A stretch of DNA of 32,187 nt from Methanobacteriota archaeon. GTDB taxonomy: Archaea > Thermoplasmatota > Poseidoniia > Poseidoniales > Poseidoniaceae. The notes below the pieces were generated by a model that made no database searches, was not told the origin of the DNA, and saw nothing but the letters and a program-made list of their open reading frames with translations. Each line of letters starts with the position of its first letter. The first letter of the stretch is position 1. Positions 7,543 to 16,102 of this stretch are shown here, piece after piece. The stretch is taken from NCBI GenBank assembly GCA_002710015.1, contig PAOW01000027.1, positions 34,081 to 66,267 of the forward strand, read 5' to 3'. A program made the translations under genes and the position numbers.

Positions 7543-7914
7543 TTAGCGCTTCTTCAATCCCTTCTCTTGAAGGAAGGTATTCCATGCCTCTTGATGCCCC
7601 CCTCCAAGTATCCGCGCTGCTTCATCTCCATCGGGTTTCTGCTTGCGGACTTCTGACATTGATTTTGTCTCCATTATCGCTGAGAGAATCTTTGCTCTGT
7701 TGCTTAGATTAAGGAATGCGGGAGCGGAAAATGCAAGGCCGATAAAACCGATTACAATCAGTACTATCGACACACCAGTATATTCTTGGAAATTCGTGTT
7801 GTCTTGTAAAAACAGTAACTGAATGCCTGACATTGTAGTTAGTAACGCAAATGCGAACGTAGCAGTCCCTGATATCCTTAACTGATTCCCATGTTGATTT
7901 TCCCACCAGCCCAT
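7543..7914 (-). CDS. Small two-TM membrane protein, uncharacterised
   Basis: I choose the ATG at 7912-7914 (123 residues). A GTG at 7926 would add four residues and has GGAAT just upstream. Two membrane helices lie at about 14-36 and 47-68, followed by a basic cytoplasmic tail of about 50 residues (NLSNRAKILSAIMETKSMSE and on to LQEKGLKKR). I know no family for it. It sits immediately upstream of signal peptidase I with 3 bases between them, so a link to secretion or membrane quality control is possible but unproven. Confidence 0.7.
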   Translation of the reverse strand: MGWWENQHGNQLRISGTATFAFALLTTMSGIQLLFLQDNTNFQEYTGVSIVLIVIGFIGLAFSAPAFLNLSNRAKILSAIMETKSMSEVRKQKPDGDEAARILGGGHQEAWNTFLQEKGLKKR

Positions 7915-8008
7915 AGTCTCGCCCACATATTCCTTATGATACCTATTATTCGATTTTTGCCCTTTTATTAAAAATGACCAATATGGGGATTATTGAAATG
8001 GGATGAAC
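7915..8008. promoter_or_regulatory. Divergent promoter region before the giant surface protein gene
   Basis: This gap between the small membrane protein and the surface protein contains an AT-rich stretch around 7962-7974 (TTTTATTAAAA) that could serve as a TATA box. If so, the rightward transcript would begin near 8000 and carry a leader of about 50 bases that includes the hairpin at 8009-8038. This is an inference from spacing. Confidence 0.4.
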
Positions 8009-8038
8009 CTGCGTGGGCCGAAGGCCCACAAGGCGCAG
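8009..8038 (+). promoter_or_regulatory. GC-rich hairpin in the leader of the surface protein gene
   Basis: CTGCG (8009-8013) and TGGGCC (8014-8019) pair with GGCCCA (8023-8028) and CGCAG (8034-8038) around a GAA loop, with CAAGG (8029-8033) bulged out. That is eleven pairs in an AT-leaning genome. The far arm runs into GAGGCGAT (8038-8045), the likely Shine-Dalgarno site of the ATG at 8052, so folding could affect translation. The regulatory role is inferred. Confidence 0.55.
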
Positions 8039-8051
8039 AGGCGATGAAAAA

Positions 8052-11000
8052 ATGAAAAAAGCAGTCTTTTTAGTCGCAGTATTTCTCATCTCATTGGCTG
8101 CTCCAATGACCTCCGCAGACGTTACAGAGACGCAATTTCAAGATGGTTCAAGGTCGTACACTCACACCTTTACAGGTACTGGAAACGGATTTGCGGGAAA
8201 CCTTTCCTTCCCTTCAGGTGCCGAGGTAACCGATGCGTCTTTTGACATATCTGGTGAGCCGTCATCAACCTCTTGGGGTAACTTATCAACGAATTCAGAC
8301 TTCGGAGGTGCAGGTTCTGGACAGTGGTCAGGTACACCCCCAGGTTTCGCCTACGGTAGCAGATCAAACATGGACGTTGGAAACGACCAAGTCAAGCTTG
8401 TAGGAAATCCAACAGACAACATAATTGGAATGGACACATCCTCTGACGCAACATCCACTGGAACGATTAACAATACGGGTGGATTCGCTGCAAATGGCGA
8501 TTTAGGTTTTATTGGTTCTACCAGCAAGCAGACACCGTTCTCCCTAACGGGATCAAATTCCAATTACCGCGGATTCATAGTTGCGCATGGAGATGAATAC
8601 CATTCAGCAACTTACTCTGGGACATCTATGTATTCTTCTCCGGTTGTAAAAAGATACAATTCTACATCTGGAGCATTCATTGGGTCCGCAACAATATCTT
8701 CGGGCACATGCTCTTATTCCACGCCCTTGTATTCCGCATATGATGCTACCAGTGATGGAAACGGAAATGTCTGGTCGGTATCCTACAGTTACAGAATTCT
8801 AATCAAGTGGACTGTATCTTCCTCAGGCGACTGGACTTGCCAAGGAACATACACATACTCTAATTCGTATTATCCAGTTGGAGTAGACGTAGATGAGGAT
8901 TCAGGCCGCTTATTCTTGCTAATGTATCATGCATCGTATCCCAACTACAATAGATACCTATACGAAGTGGACCCGACTTCTCCTACTTCGATAAACGGTA
9001 GTTGGTTACTTGGCTCAAGAGAACAGATGGGTTCGTCGAGTACAACTGCTACCGGACTCGTAGTTGACCTTCCAAGAATAACCACAAATGAATATTATTC
9101 TAGTTATGGATACCACAATTACTTCCAGATGAATGGTATATTTGTCGAAGGAATGGGCAAGAAATATTTCACGGGAGGAGGACATTATGGTATGGACCAA
9201 CTTGGTGATAATACGATTGGATTCCAATGTCACTACTACAATTACTGTACCAGCACTAATCGAAACAAAATCATCAGAGAAGGAAGCGGTGCTGTATTTG
9301 ATGATAGAACCCCCACATCTACAACATCAGTGGTAACCAGCAAAACAACATCGCTAACCAGATCAATTTCAGAGATTACAATTTCAGGTATTGTTGGGTA
9401 CATTCCTGCAAACACAAGTATCGAGATTGAAGTCTCAAACGATGGCGGTCAGACGTGGATGAGCGGTATATACAATCAAAAATTGATATTTCCAACATCA
9501 GGTAATAGCATCCAGTGGAAGGCATACCTCAATGGGACCAGCACAGAAAGCCCAGTTTTGGATTTTATCAGCCTAACATATTACATAAGTTACACAAGTA
9601 GTGGATATTTCCAAATTCGTTCAAATTATTACTCAGGAAACGCACCTGTGGCCATAACAGCTTGGTGGAATGCTACCACACCAGCAGGGACAACTCTCAG
9701 GATTGAATTCCAAGATACGTCTACTAAGACTTTTGCTTACAGTGGTGAATCAAAGACAATTTCTATGACCAGTGGTTACATTTACTTCTATGTTAGGATG
9801 TATGGAGGAACAGAAACTCCAGTTTTGGATGACATCAACATTGCTTTACATTCAGACGCACCTGAACAGGTTGGTATCGACATAGGTGGTGACGGTAGTA
9901 ACGAATGGACCAGTCAAGGAGTCTTACTTTCAACAACAACACAAGATGGTCCGGCTTTTATTACTGCATTCAATAGATTGATTCCAGACGAAGGGAATGG
10001 AACAGTGACGATACCCGTTCATGTTACCTCGCAAACAGCAGGCATAGTTGTTCTAGAGAGTTTTAGTATCACTTACAAGATCAATACAGTAAATCTCGAC
10101 ATTACCATACCAGATGGCGAAATATTGCATGAAAGAAATGAGCCTTACGAGGTTGTTACTAGACACATAGTAGGAGATGGCGATAGTAATTACATCCAAT
10201 CTGCATCCTTGTCATTTGCAGCCACACCTGCGTCAAGTGCGCCGATTCTTGAATGGCAGGAGGGGGACATTTTCCCATCACCTAACGACCCTGATGATTG
10301 GATTGAAATTGACCCATCATCTTACTCCATTCTTTCTGGAGGAATTTTGGAAATTCACTGGAAGTTTTTCGTAACATCTAATTTCCCAGACCAAGAAAAT
10401 GTGAAATTTAGAACGACATGTGTGGATACATCAGGAACAAATGGATTTTCTCCATCCTCAATCCAAAGCGACACTAGTTTGCGTGCCAACAATTCATTTG
10501 GATTAGGCTGGTTGAAGGTTAGGGACAACGAGGGAGAGATGACTTCTGAAGATGTTGTCGATGGTAGTTGGGTAGCTGCTGGAGAGACATTACATTTCCA
10601 AGGAGCTATGTGGTTTGCCGATTCAACCGATTCTCCTAAGGATAGTGCTTTTGATATAAGAATCTCACAAAATGGATACGTCGACTCTTCTTGGAGAGAT
10701 ACAAACAACATGAATGGAACATTTTTCATCTCAATTGATATGCCGGAGATAGACGTTGAAAGTGGCTTGACATATGAAATTCAGACCTATAACGAACGAG
10801 ACGCAACAATGGTCCTAGAGTCGAATTCTGACTGGTTTAGAACATACAAAGTTGATGCAACGCCTCCAGAGGCAATCTCTACAACTCCAGAAGAAGATGC
10901 CTATGAAGCAGCGGATTCAACTCAAAAAGTAAGCATAGGAGTCGCAGACGCTGTGGGCGATCCAACCGAACTGACACTCAATTACTGGGTAGAAGCAGAC

Positions 11001-13046
11001 CATGATCTGAATAGGAATGGCGAAGCAGACTCTGACGAATACGCACAAAAGGTTGTAATGAATCGAACCGAGGCAGATTTCAAGACATTTACAACAACAA
11101 TAGACCATTCACGCAATCCAAACTTGGGTAGAGTATCTTATTATTGGGACGGGACAGATAATGCTGGAAATCCGTTACATTACACTACCATGATAGATGA
11201 TCAGATATTTGATTATGAGAGCGGACCTGGTTTCAATCATGACGATGCAACATTCAGGACTAGGAAGGATAGTAAGGCGATATTCACAGGTCTAGATTGG
11301 GCCGGGCATAATGACGGAGCACCGATATATGCGGGAACCGAGCAATCCATTTCTTTGGGCCTAATCGATGCAAACACTGCTATTGATTTCGAATATATAG
11401 ACCTCATATTCGACTTTGAAGGTCCGGATAGGGAGGTAGATCAGCAGAAATTGAGTTATTACGGTGTTAGCGATACTTTCGCAAGTAACTCCCAGTATAT
11501 AGAACTCGCAACTTCTTCGGATATGGTCCAAACAACAAATGACTCAGGAATGCCTCTAATCTTGTTAGACTTTGACTTCATTATTGGATGGGATTGGCCA
11601 GATGAAGATATATCAGATATCGCATTGGAATACAAAGAACGCGGCAGTGAATTCCCAACAAGACATATAATTGCGGAACATACCTTTACTGTCGAAAACG
11701 ATCTTGTTATCGAGGCATCATCTTTCCAAGTAAGCGATATCAGTGAACCTAGAACAGGTCCAGTAGCAGACGGAAGTCGGGTAAGAAATGATGACAGGTT
11801 AGAATTCACTGGAAGAGTTGTTTACGAGGGAAGCAAAATACCTGCTCCAAATGATGCATCTATTGTGATTGAGGTATTTGATGGCGAAACGACATGGTCA
11901 GATGGGTCTTTGACAGACCATGGTGAATACTCAGTTGAAGTGCCTTTATCGCATGCAAAATCACTTCAATCATCCCCAACAAGGACCTGCTTAATTTCTA
12001 TTGATGGAATTCCCGGCTCAGGAGAAGATATGACCGGTCAAACTGTATCAACGACCCTGAGGGTGCAAGTAGATGACACGGCTCCCAGAGTAGTTAGTCG
12101 AACATTACCACTGAATGTAATCGATATCTCGAAAAACAGTGATTTAACCAGAGTCGAAGTTGAGTTTTATGGAACTGAGGATGCTGATTTGACAGGCTCT
12201 TCGCAAGTAGTTCACTGGGTTATGAGGGATGCTAGTAGAACTCTAACCTTAGGAGCTGGTAAGTCTACATTAGGAATGCAACAAGATGGTCAAAATGTAG
12301 TCTGGAGTGGAACTGTTGACCTTACAGATGGTGGAAAAATAACGTTGAGAGAAGGAGACTGGGTTGGATTTTATTTGACAGGTTATGATGCCGCTGGAAA
12401 TGAATTCCCAGTAGTTTCAAATTCCGAGGCAAGCCCTGTTGCAGAGATTGCTACCGATGATACAGATTTCGAAAGGCAATGGGTCAAATTAGGATCTGTT
12501 GGACCGCAATTAAAAATTCAATCAATTACCTTATCAGACGACCACGTTGCACCAGGCCAAGAGGTTGAGATTACGGCTGACATTCTAAATTCTGGTGGGG
12601 AAACAAATAGACAATTCAAAGTCGCATTTTATGCGGGGAACGATATAGTTCCATTCGACTCCCTTACCTTGAATAAAATAGGAGAGGGCCAAGTTCTACC
12701 GGTTTCTGTAACTTGGGTTGCAGAGGAAGGTGTAGACAGGATTCGAGTCAAAGTCGATCCTGATGACGTAGTAGTTGAGGTAAATGACGAGGACAACTCA
12801 GCAGAACATAGAATTGAGATTGTTTATGTTTCATACATGGGTTGGTTTGATTCAGTAAGAGAGCAACCTTTAGTTTGGATATTTTCTATTCTTTCGATTA
12901 TTGTTTTGATAGGGGTAGGAGTCACTGCTAATCGAACAGCAATCAGTCACAATGAAGGTTCTCTGTTTGAAGAAGAATGGGAAGAAGACGGGGAATACGA
13001 AGACGACGACTACGATGACGACGATGATTACGACGATGACTACTGA
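8052..13046 (+). CDS. Giant secreted/surface-anchored protein with acidic C-terminal tail
   Basis: The 1664-residue protein starts at the ATG at 8052, which begins a clean signal peptide (MKKAVFLVAVFLISL, cleavage after TSA at 20-22). The frame is open upstream to a GTG at 8013, inside the hairpin. The ectodomain is beta-rich and full of Ser, Thr, Tyr and Asn. It includes a propeller-like section near 180-330, an IDIGGDGSNEW motif near 605, several Ig-like segments, and a CARDB-like domain near 1490-1593. One membrane helix lies at about 1604-1628, followed by a tail made almost entirely of Asp, Glu and Tyr. The layout is a type I surface protein with a stalk and a short, highly acidic cytoplasmic end. 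It could be part of the cell envelope or an adhesin. Lhr follows 47 bases downstream. Confidence 0.85.
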   Translation: MKKAVFLVAVFLISLAAPMTSADVTETQFQDGSRSYTHTFTGTGNGFAGNLSFPSGAEVTDASFDISGEPSSTSWGNLSTNSDFGGAGSGQWSGTPPGFAYGSRSNMDVGNDQVKLVGNPTDNIIGMDTSSDATSTGTINNTGGFAANGDLGFIGSTSKQTPFSLTGSNSNYRGFIVAHGDEYHSATYSGTSMYSSPVVKRYNSTSGAFIGSATISSGTCSYSTPLYSAYDATSDGNGNVWSVSYSYRILIKWTVSSSGDWTCQGTYTYSNSYYPVGVDVDEDSGRLFLLMYHASYPNYNRYLYEVDPTSPTSINGSWLLGSREQMGSSSTTATGLVVDLPRITTNEYYSSYGYHNYFQMNGIFVEGMGKKYFTGGGHYGMDQLGDNTIGFQCHYYNYCTSTNRNKIIREGSGAVFDDRTPTSTTSVVTSKTTSLTRSISEITISGIVGYIPANTSIEIEVSNDGGQTWMSGIYNQKLIFPTSGNSIQWKAYLNGTSTESPVLDFISLTYYISYTSSGYFQIRSNYYSGNAPVAITAWWNATTPAGTTLRIEFQDTSTKTFAYSGESKTISMTSGYIYFYVRMYGGTETPVLDDINIALHSDAPEQVGIDIGGDGSNEWTSQGVLLSTTTQDGPAFITAFNRLIPDEGNGTVTIPVHVTSQTAGIVVLESFSITYKINTVNLDITIPDGEILHERNEPYEVVTRHIVGDGDSNYIQSASLSFAATPASSAPILEWQEGDIFPSPNDPDDWIEIDPSSYSILSGGILEIHWKFFVTSNFPDQENVKFRTTCVDTSGTNGFSPSSIQSDTSLRANNSFGLGWLKVRDNEGEMTSEDVVDGSWVAAGETLHFQGAMWFADSTDSPKDSAFDIRISQNGYVDSSWRDTNNMNGTFFISIDMPEIDVESGLTYEIQTYNERDATMVLESNSDWFRTYKVDATPPEAISTTPEEDAYEAADSTQKVSIGVADAVGDPTELTLNYWVEADHDLNRNGEADSDEYAQKVVMNRTEADFKTFTTTIDHSRNPNLGRVSYYWDGTDNAGNPLHYTTMIDDQIFDYESGPGFNHDDATFRTRKDSKAIFTGLDWAGHNDGAPIYAGTEQSISLGLIDANTAIDFEYIDLIFDFEGPDREVDQQKLSYYGVSDTFASNSQYIELATSSDMVQTTNDSGMPLILLDFDFIIGWDWPDEDISDIALEYKERGSEFPTRHIIAEHTFTVENDLVIEASSFQVSDISEPRTGPVADGSRVRNDDRLEFTGRVVYEGSKIPAPNDASIVIEVFDGETTWSDGSLTDHGEYSVEVPLSHAKSLQSSPTRTCLISIDGIPGSGEDMTGQTVSTTLRVQVDDTAPRVVSRTLPLNVIDISKNSDLTRVEVEFYGTEDADLTGSSQVVHWVMRDASRTLTLGAGKSTLGMQQDGQNVVWSGTVDLTDGGKITLREGDWVGFYLTGYDAAGNEFPVVSNSEASPVAEIATDDTDFERQWVKLGSVGPQLKIQSITLSDDHVAPGQEVEITADILNSGGETNRQFKVAFYAGNDIVPFDSLTLNKIGEGQVLPVSVTWVAEEGVDRIRVKVDPDDVVVEVNDEDNSAEHRIEIVYVSYMGWFDSVREQPLVWIFSILSIIVLIGVGVTANRTAISHNEGSLFEEEWEEDGEYEDDDYDDDDDYDDDY

Positions 13047-13084
13047 TTCGTCAAATCGTTGCCCTATTGAACCAGTTACTTAGC

Positions 13085-13092
13085 GGTGAGGT
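13085..13092 (+). promoter_or_regulatory. Shine-Dalgarno site fixing the Lhr start
   Basis: GGTGAGGT lies one base before the ATG at 13094. It marks that ATG, rather than the TTG at 13067, as the likely start. The GGTGA core is 4 bases from the ATG, close to the spacing seen at other sites in the window. Confidence 0.6.
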
Positions 13093-13093
13093 C

Positions 13094-16000
13094 ATGGCCG
13101 AAGGCGTATTCTCCATGCTCTGTCCGAGTTTGCAGTCTGCGCTAGAAGATAGGGGATGGACACCAACTCCTGTCCAAGAGGCGACTCAAGAACAAATCAA
13201 AACCGGTTTTGACAGACTAGTTGTTGCACCAACTGGTTCAGGTAAAACGATGGCCGCTGTTTTACCCCTTCTAGATAGGTGTATCAAAGAAAAGTGGGAT
13301 GGCTTATCAATACTATACATAACACCATTGAGAGCACTAAACAGAGACGTTGATAGGCGACTTGAGGAGATTGCAGCTGCAGTTGGATTGAAGATAGGAC
13401 TTCGACATGGAGATACTCCGCAATCTGAGAGAAACAAGCACGTAAGGTCTCCACCAAATCTTATGATAACAACCCCAGAAACTTTCCAGTTAATGTTCAC
13501 GGGTTCTAAGCTAAGAGAACTTCTCAAAACGGTAAAAGCGGTTGTAATAGATGAAGTGCATGAAATGGCCGCAGGTGAGCGTGGCTGGCAATTATCGATA
13601 GGATTGTCAAGACTGGAAATTTTCAAAGGCTCGAGTATTCAAAAAATTGGACTGTCAGCAACAGTTGGTAATCCAGATCAAGTTGCTAGATGGTTATCGA
13701 AGGATGCGAAACCCATTATTGCGGTCGCCCCGAGGTCTACTGAACTATCAGTAGATGCGATTATCCAAACACCTGAAGACGAGATTGGGTCGCTGGAATT
13801 AGCAATATCCCCTCGTGCACATGCTACATTGAGGGGGCTAGCTGAAATCGTCTCTGAAAAATCACCATGTTTAATCTTCGTAAATTCCAGAAATAGTGCC
13901 GAGACAGTTTCTCAAAGGTTACAAGCCATAGCACCTGATTTGAAATTAGGTGTTCATCATGGCTCCCTAGCAAAGGAAACCAGAACAAAAATGGAGGATG
14001 ATTTACGACAAGGTAATTTGCAGGGGTTGGTTTGCACATCAAGCCTAGAACTAGGTATTGATGTAGGCAGCATAAGGCACGTCGTGCAAATTCGCTCTCC
14101 GCGTTCAGTTGATAGAATGCTGCAAAGAGTGGGTAGAGCAGACCACAGGTTAGGTGGTATCGGTCGTGGTCACCTACTAAGTTGGGAATGCGATGATTTG
14201 TTTGAATCAGCTGTTATTGCTAGGAGAGCCATGAGTGGTGAGATTGAACCAATCGAGTGGAGGGATTCACCCTATTCTGTCGCTGCAAACCAGATTGTGA
14301 TGATGGTTCACAGTCATGGTGCCTTACCGATAGATTTAGTCACAGAATCGATAAACGGTGCTTGCCAATTTGAAAATTGGACAAGAGAGGACACCATCTC
14401 AATTGGTAATGTTCTTGCGGATAGATGGGTTATTCGGTGTGTTTCAGACCCTAGGTCAGTTCCTTGGTATAGATGGCCTCATGATGTTTGGAAGGAGTTG
14501 GTTAGAATCTCCAAAAAACCTCTGCCTGAGCAACCCAGTATCAGAATGGATGAGGAGCCAAGCGAGGACATCGCTAGAATGACATTCGATGTTCCTCCAA
14601 GATTTTGTAAAGGCTGGGTTAGTAAATCCGGTAGAACAAGGCAATGGGTTACTAACCACCTCTCAATGATACCTGATAAGCAATCATACAGGGTAAGGGA
14701 TGCTGTGACACGGCAGAGTCTTGGTAATGTAGACGAGGCATTTGTATTATCTTTGAATGATGGAGGAGAGGATCAAGATGGAAGTCGTAGAAGATTCGTG
14801 ATGGCGGGTAGAACATGGTTAGTTGTAGATGCAGATCCCGAGCAAAATGAGTTGCTTGTCGCTCCAGTTTCAGACCAGGGACATGCCCCACAATGGGTTG
14901 GTGAATTGCCCCCAACTCCTGCTGATGTTGCTAGAGAAGCAGGGCGGTTGCGCAGATTATTTGCCATAGATTTGGGCCTGATGCAAGATGAAACTGTGGA
15001 TACATTAGACCCAGCTGGACTACTTAGTAACAAATCAAAACTCCAAGATTATGAGATAAATGGTGAAGCAAAGGGCATGATTGCTGAAATCATAACAAAC
15101 CACTTTAATTCTACAAATGCAATTCCCAATGACAGGCTAATAACGATTGAAAACAGGTCAGATGCATTAGTGATTAATTCCTGTCACGGTAATAGAATAA
15201 ACGAAGCCTTAGGTCATTATTTGTTAGCTATGTCTAGCACAAAGTCAGGTAAGTGGGGTAGGCTAATTGTTGAATCATCGAGGATTTCTCTACAAGTTGG
15301 TGGAGTTAGGCCTGAAGAAATAATCGAGTGGTTGTGTGAGACCCCTCCAGACGCATTAGAGGGAGTTCTCAGCGTTACCTTGCCAAACTCAAGAGAGGTG
15401 CGGTGGCGTTTTGCGCAAATAGCCAAGATATTCGGAATTCTAAAACACGGTGTTGATCCAAGAAGAATAAACATCCAAGCACTGTTGAAGAAATACCGTG
15501 GTACTCCAGTAATGAAAGAGGTATTGTCGAAATTGTTTCATGAAAGAATGGATACTGCTGGAGCAGCTGACGTAATGCGAGCATTACAATCGGGCCTTAT
15601 TGGATTAGAAGTGACAGCCACAGGCCCTCTTGGAATATCAAGCAGATCTGAGAAGGACCTGCTTTTGCCCAACTTTGACAACCAACAGGTTCGGGCTAGA
15701 TTAGAAGGCCGCCTGATGAACGAAAGAGCTGTTCTTTGTTGTCTGAATTGTAAATCAACCAGGCGATTTAGAGTGGCAAGATATCCAGAAATAAATGATA
15801 TCAATAGGTGTCTGAAGTGTGGTGGAAAAATGTTGGCATGCTCAAGAGAAGGTCTAGAAAAGCAACTTATTCAGTGGGTCAGCGCAGACGATGAGAAGAC
15901 CAGAGATCGGATGATGAAGAATGCACAAGCAGTATCCAACAGAGGAATGGATGCAATTCTAGCTTTGATGGGTAGGGGAATTGGTGAGGTAACTTGTCAA

Positions 16001-16102
16001 AGGCTGATGAGGAAGGTACAGAGAGGAGATAGAGAAGGATTGCTAGAAGCAATTCATGTAGCAGAAATAGAATATGCCAGAACTAGAAGGTTCTGGGGCT
16101 AA
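13094..16102 (+). CDS. lhr: Lhr-type superfamily 2 helicase with C-terminal zinc cluster
   Basis: The 1002-residue protein shows the full helicase set: APTGSGKT at 45-52, TPLRAL, DEVH at 153-156, LSATVGN, TSSLELGIDVG, and QRVGRADHRLGG with the HRLGG typical of Lhr and ASH-Ski2 enzymes. A winged-helix and Lhr-specific middle region follows. Near the C-terminus, around 880-925, CLNC, CLKC and a following Cys suggest a zinc-binding element, and the last 90 residues look helical. Lhr proteins translocate 3' to 5' on single-stranded DNA and are linked to DNA repair and fork restart. The gene follows the surface protein by 47 bases and may share its transcript, though no functional link is evident. 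It overlaps the convergent lipoprotein by 4 bases. Confidence 0.9.
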   Translation: MAEGVFSMLCPSLQSALEDRGWTPTPVQEATQEQIKTGFDRLVVAPTGSGKTMAAVLPLLDRCIKEKWDGLSILYITPLRALNRDVDRRLEEIAAAVGLKIGLRHGDTPQSERNKHVRSPPNLMITTPETFQLMFTGSKLRELLKTVKAVVIDEVHEMAAGERGWQLSIGLSRLEIFKGSSIQKIGLSATVGNPDQVARWLSKDAKPIIAVAPRSTELSVDAIIQTPEDEIGSLELAISPRAHATLRGLAEIVSEKSPCLIFVNSRNSAETVSQRLQAIAPDLKLGVHHGSLAKETRTKMEDDLRQGNLQGLVCTSSLELGIDVGSIRHVVQIRSPRSVDRMLQRVGRADHRLGGIGRGHLLSWECDDLFESAVIARRAMSGEIEPIEWRDSPYSVAANQIVMMVHSHGALPIDLVTESINGACQFENWTREDTISIGNVLADRWVIRCVSDPRSVPWYRWPHDVWKELVRISKKPLPEQPSIRMDEEPSEDIARMTFDVPPRFCKGWVSKSGRTRQWVTNHLSMIPDKQSYRVRDAVTRQSLGNVDEAFVLSLNDGGEDQDGSRRRFVMAGRTWLVVDADPEQNELLVAPVSDQGHAPQWVGELPPTPADVAREAGRLRRLFAIDLGLMQDETVDTLDPAGLLSNKSKLQDYEINGEAKGMIAEIITNHFNSTNAIPNDRLITIENRSDALVINSCHGNRINEALGHYLLAMSSTKSGKWGRLIVESSRISLQVGGVRPEEIIEWLCETPPDALEGVLSVTLPNSREVRWRFAQIAKIFGILKHGVDPRRINIQALLKKYRGTPVMKEVLSKLFHERMDTAGAADVMRALQSGLIGLEVTATGPLGISSRSEKDLLLPNFDNQQVRARLEGRLMNERAVLCCLNCKSTRRFRVARYPEINDINRCLKCGGKMLACSREGLEKQLIQWVSADDEKTRDRMMKNAQAVSNRGMDAILALMGRGIGEVTCQRLMRKVQRGDREGLLEAIHVAEIEYARTRRFWG

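Noticed and set aside
8013-8051. GTG start extending the surface protein by 13 residues
   Set aside because: The extension is encoded by the hairpin and is Arg-rich, while the ATG at 8052 begins a textbook signal peptide.
12985-13043. GAY-rich tandem repeat (Asp/Tyr codons) as a DNA repeat element
   Set aside because: It is in frame, codes for the acidic tail, and is explained by low-complexity protein sequence.
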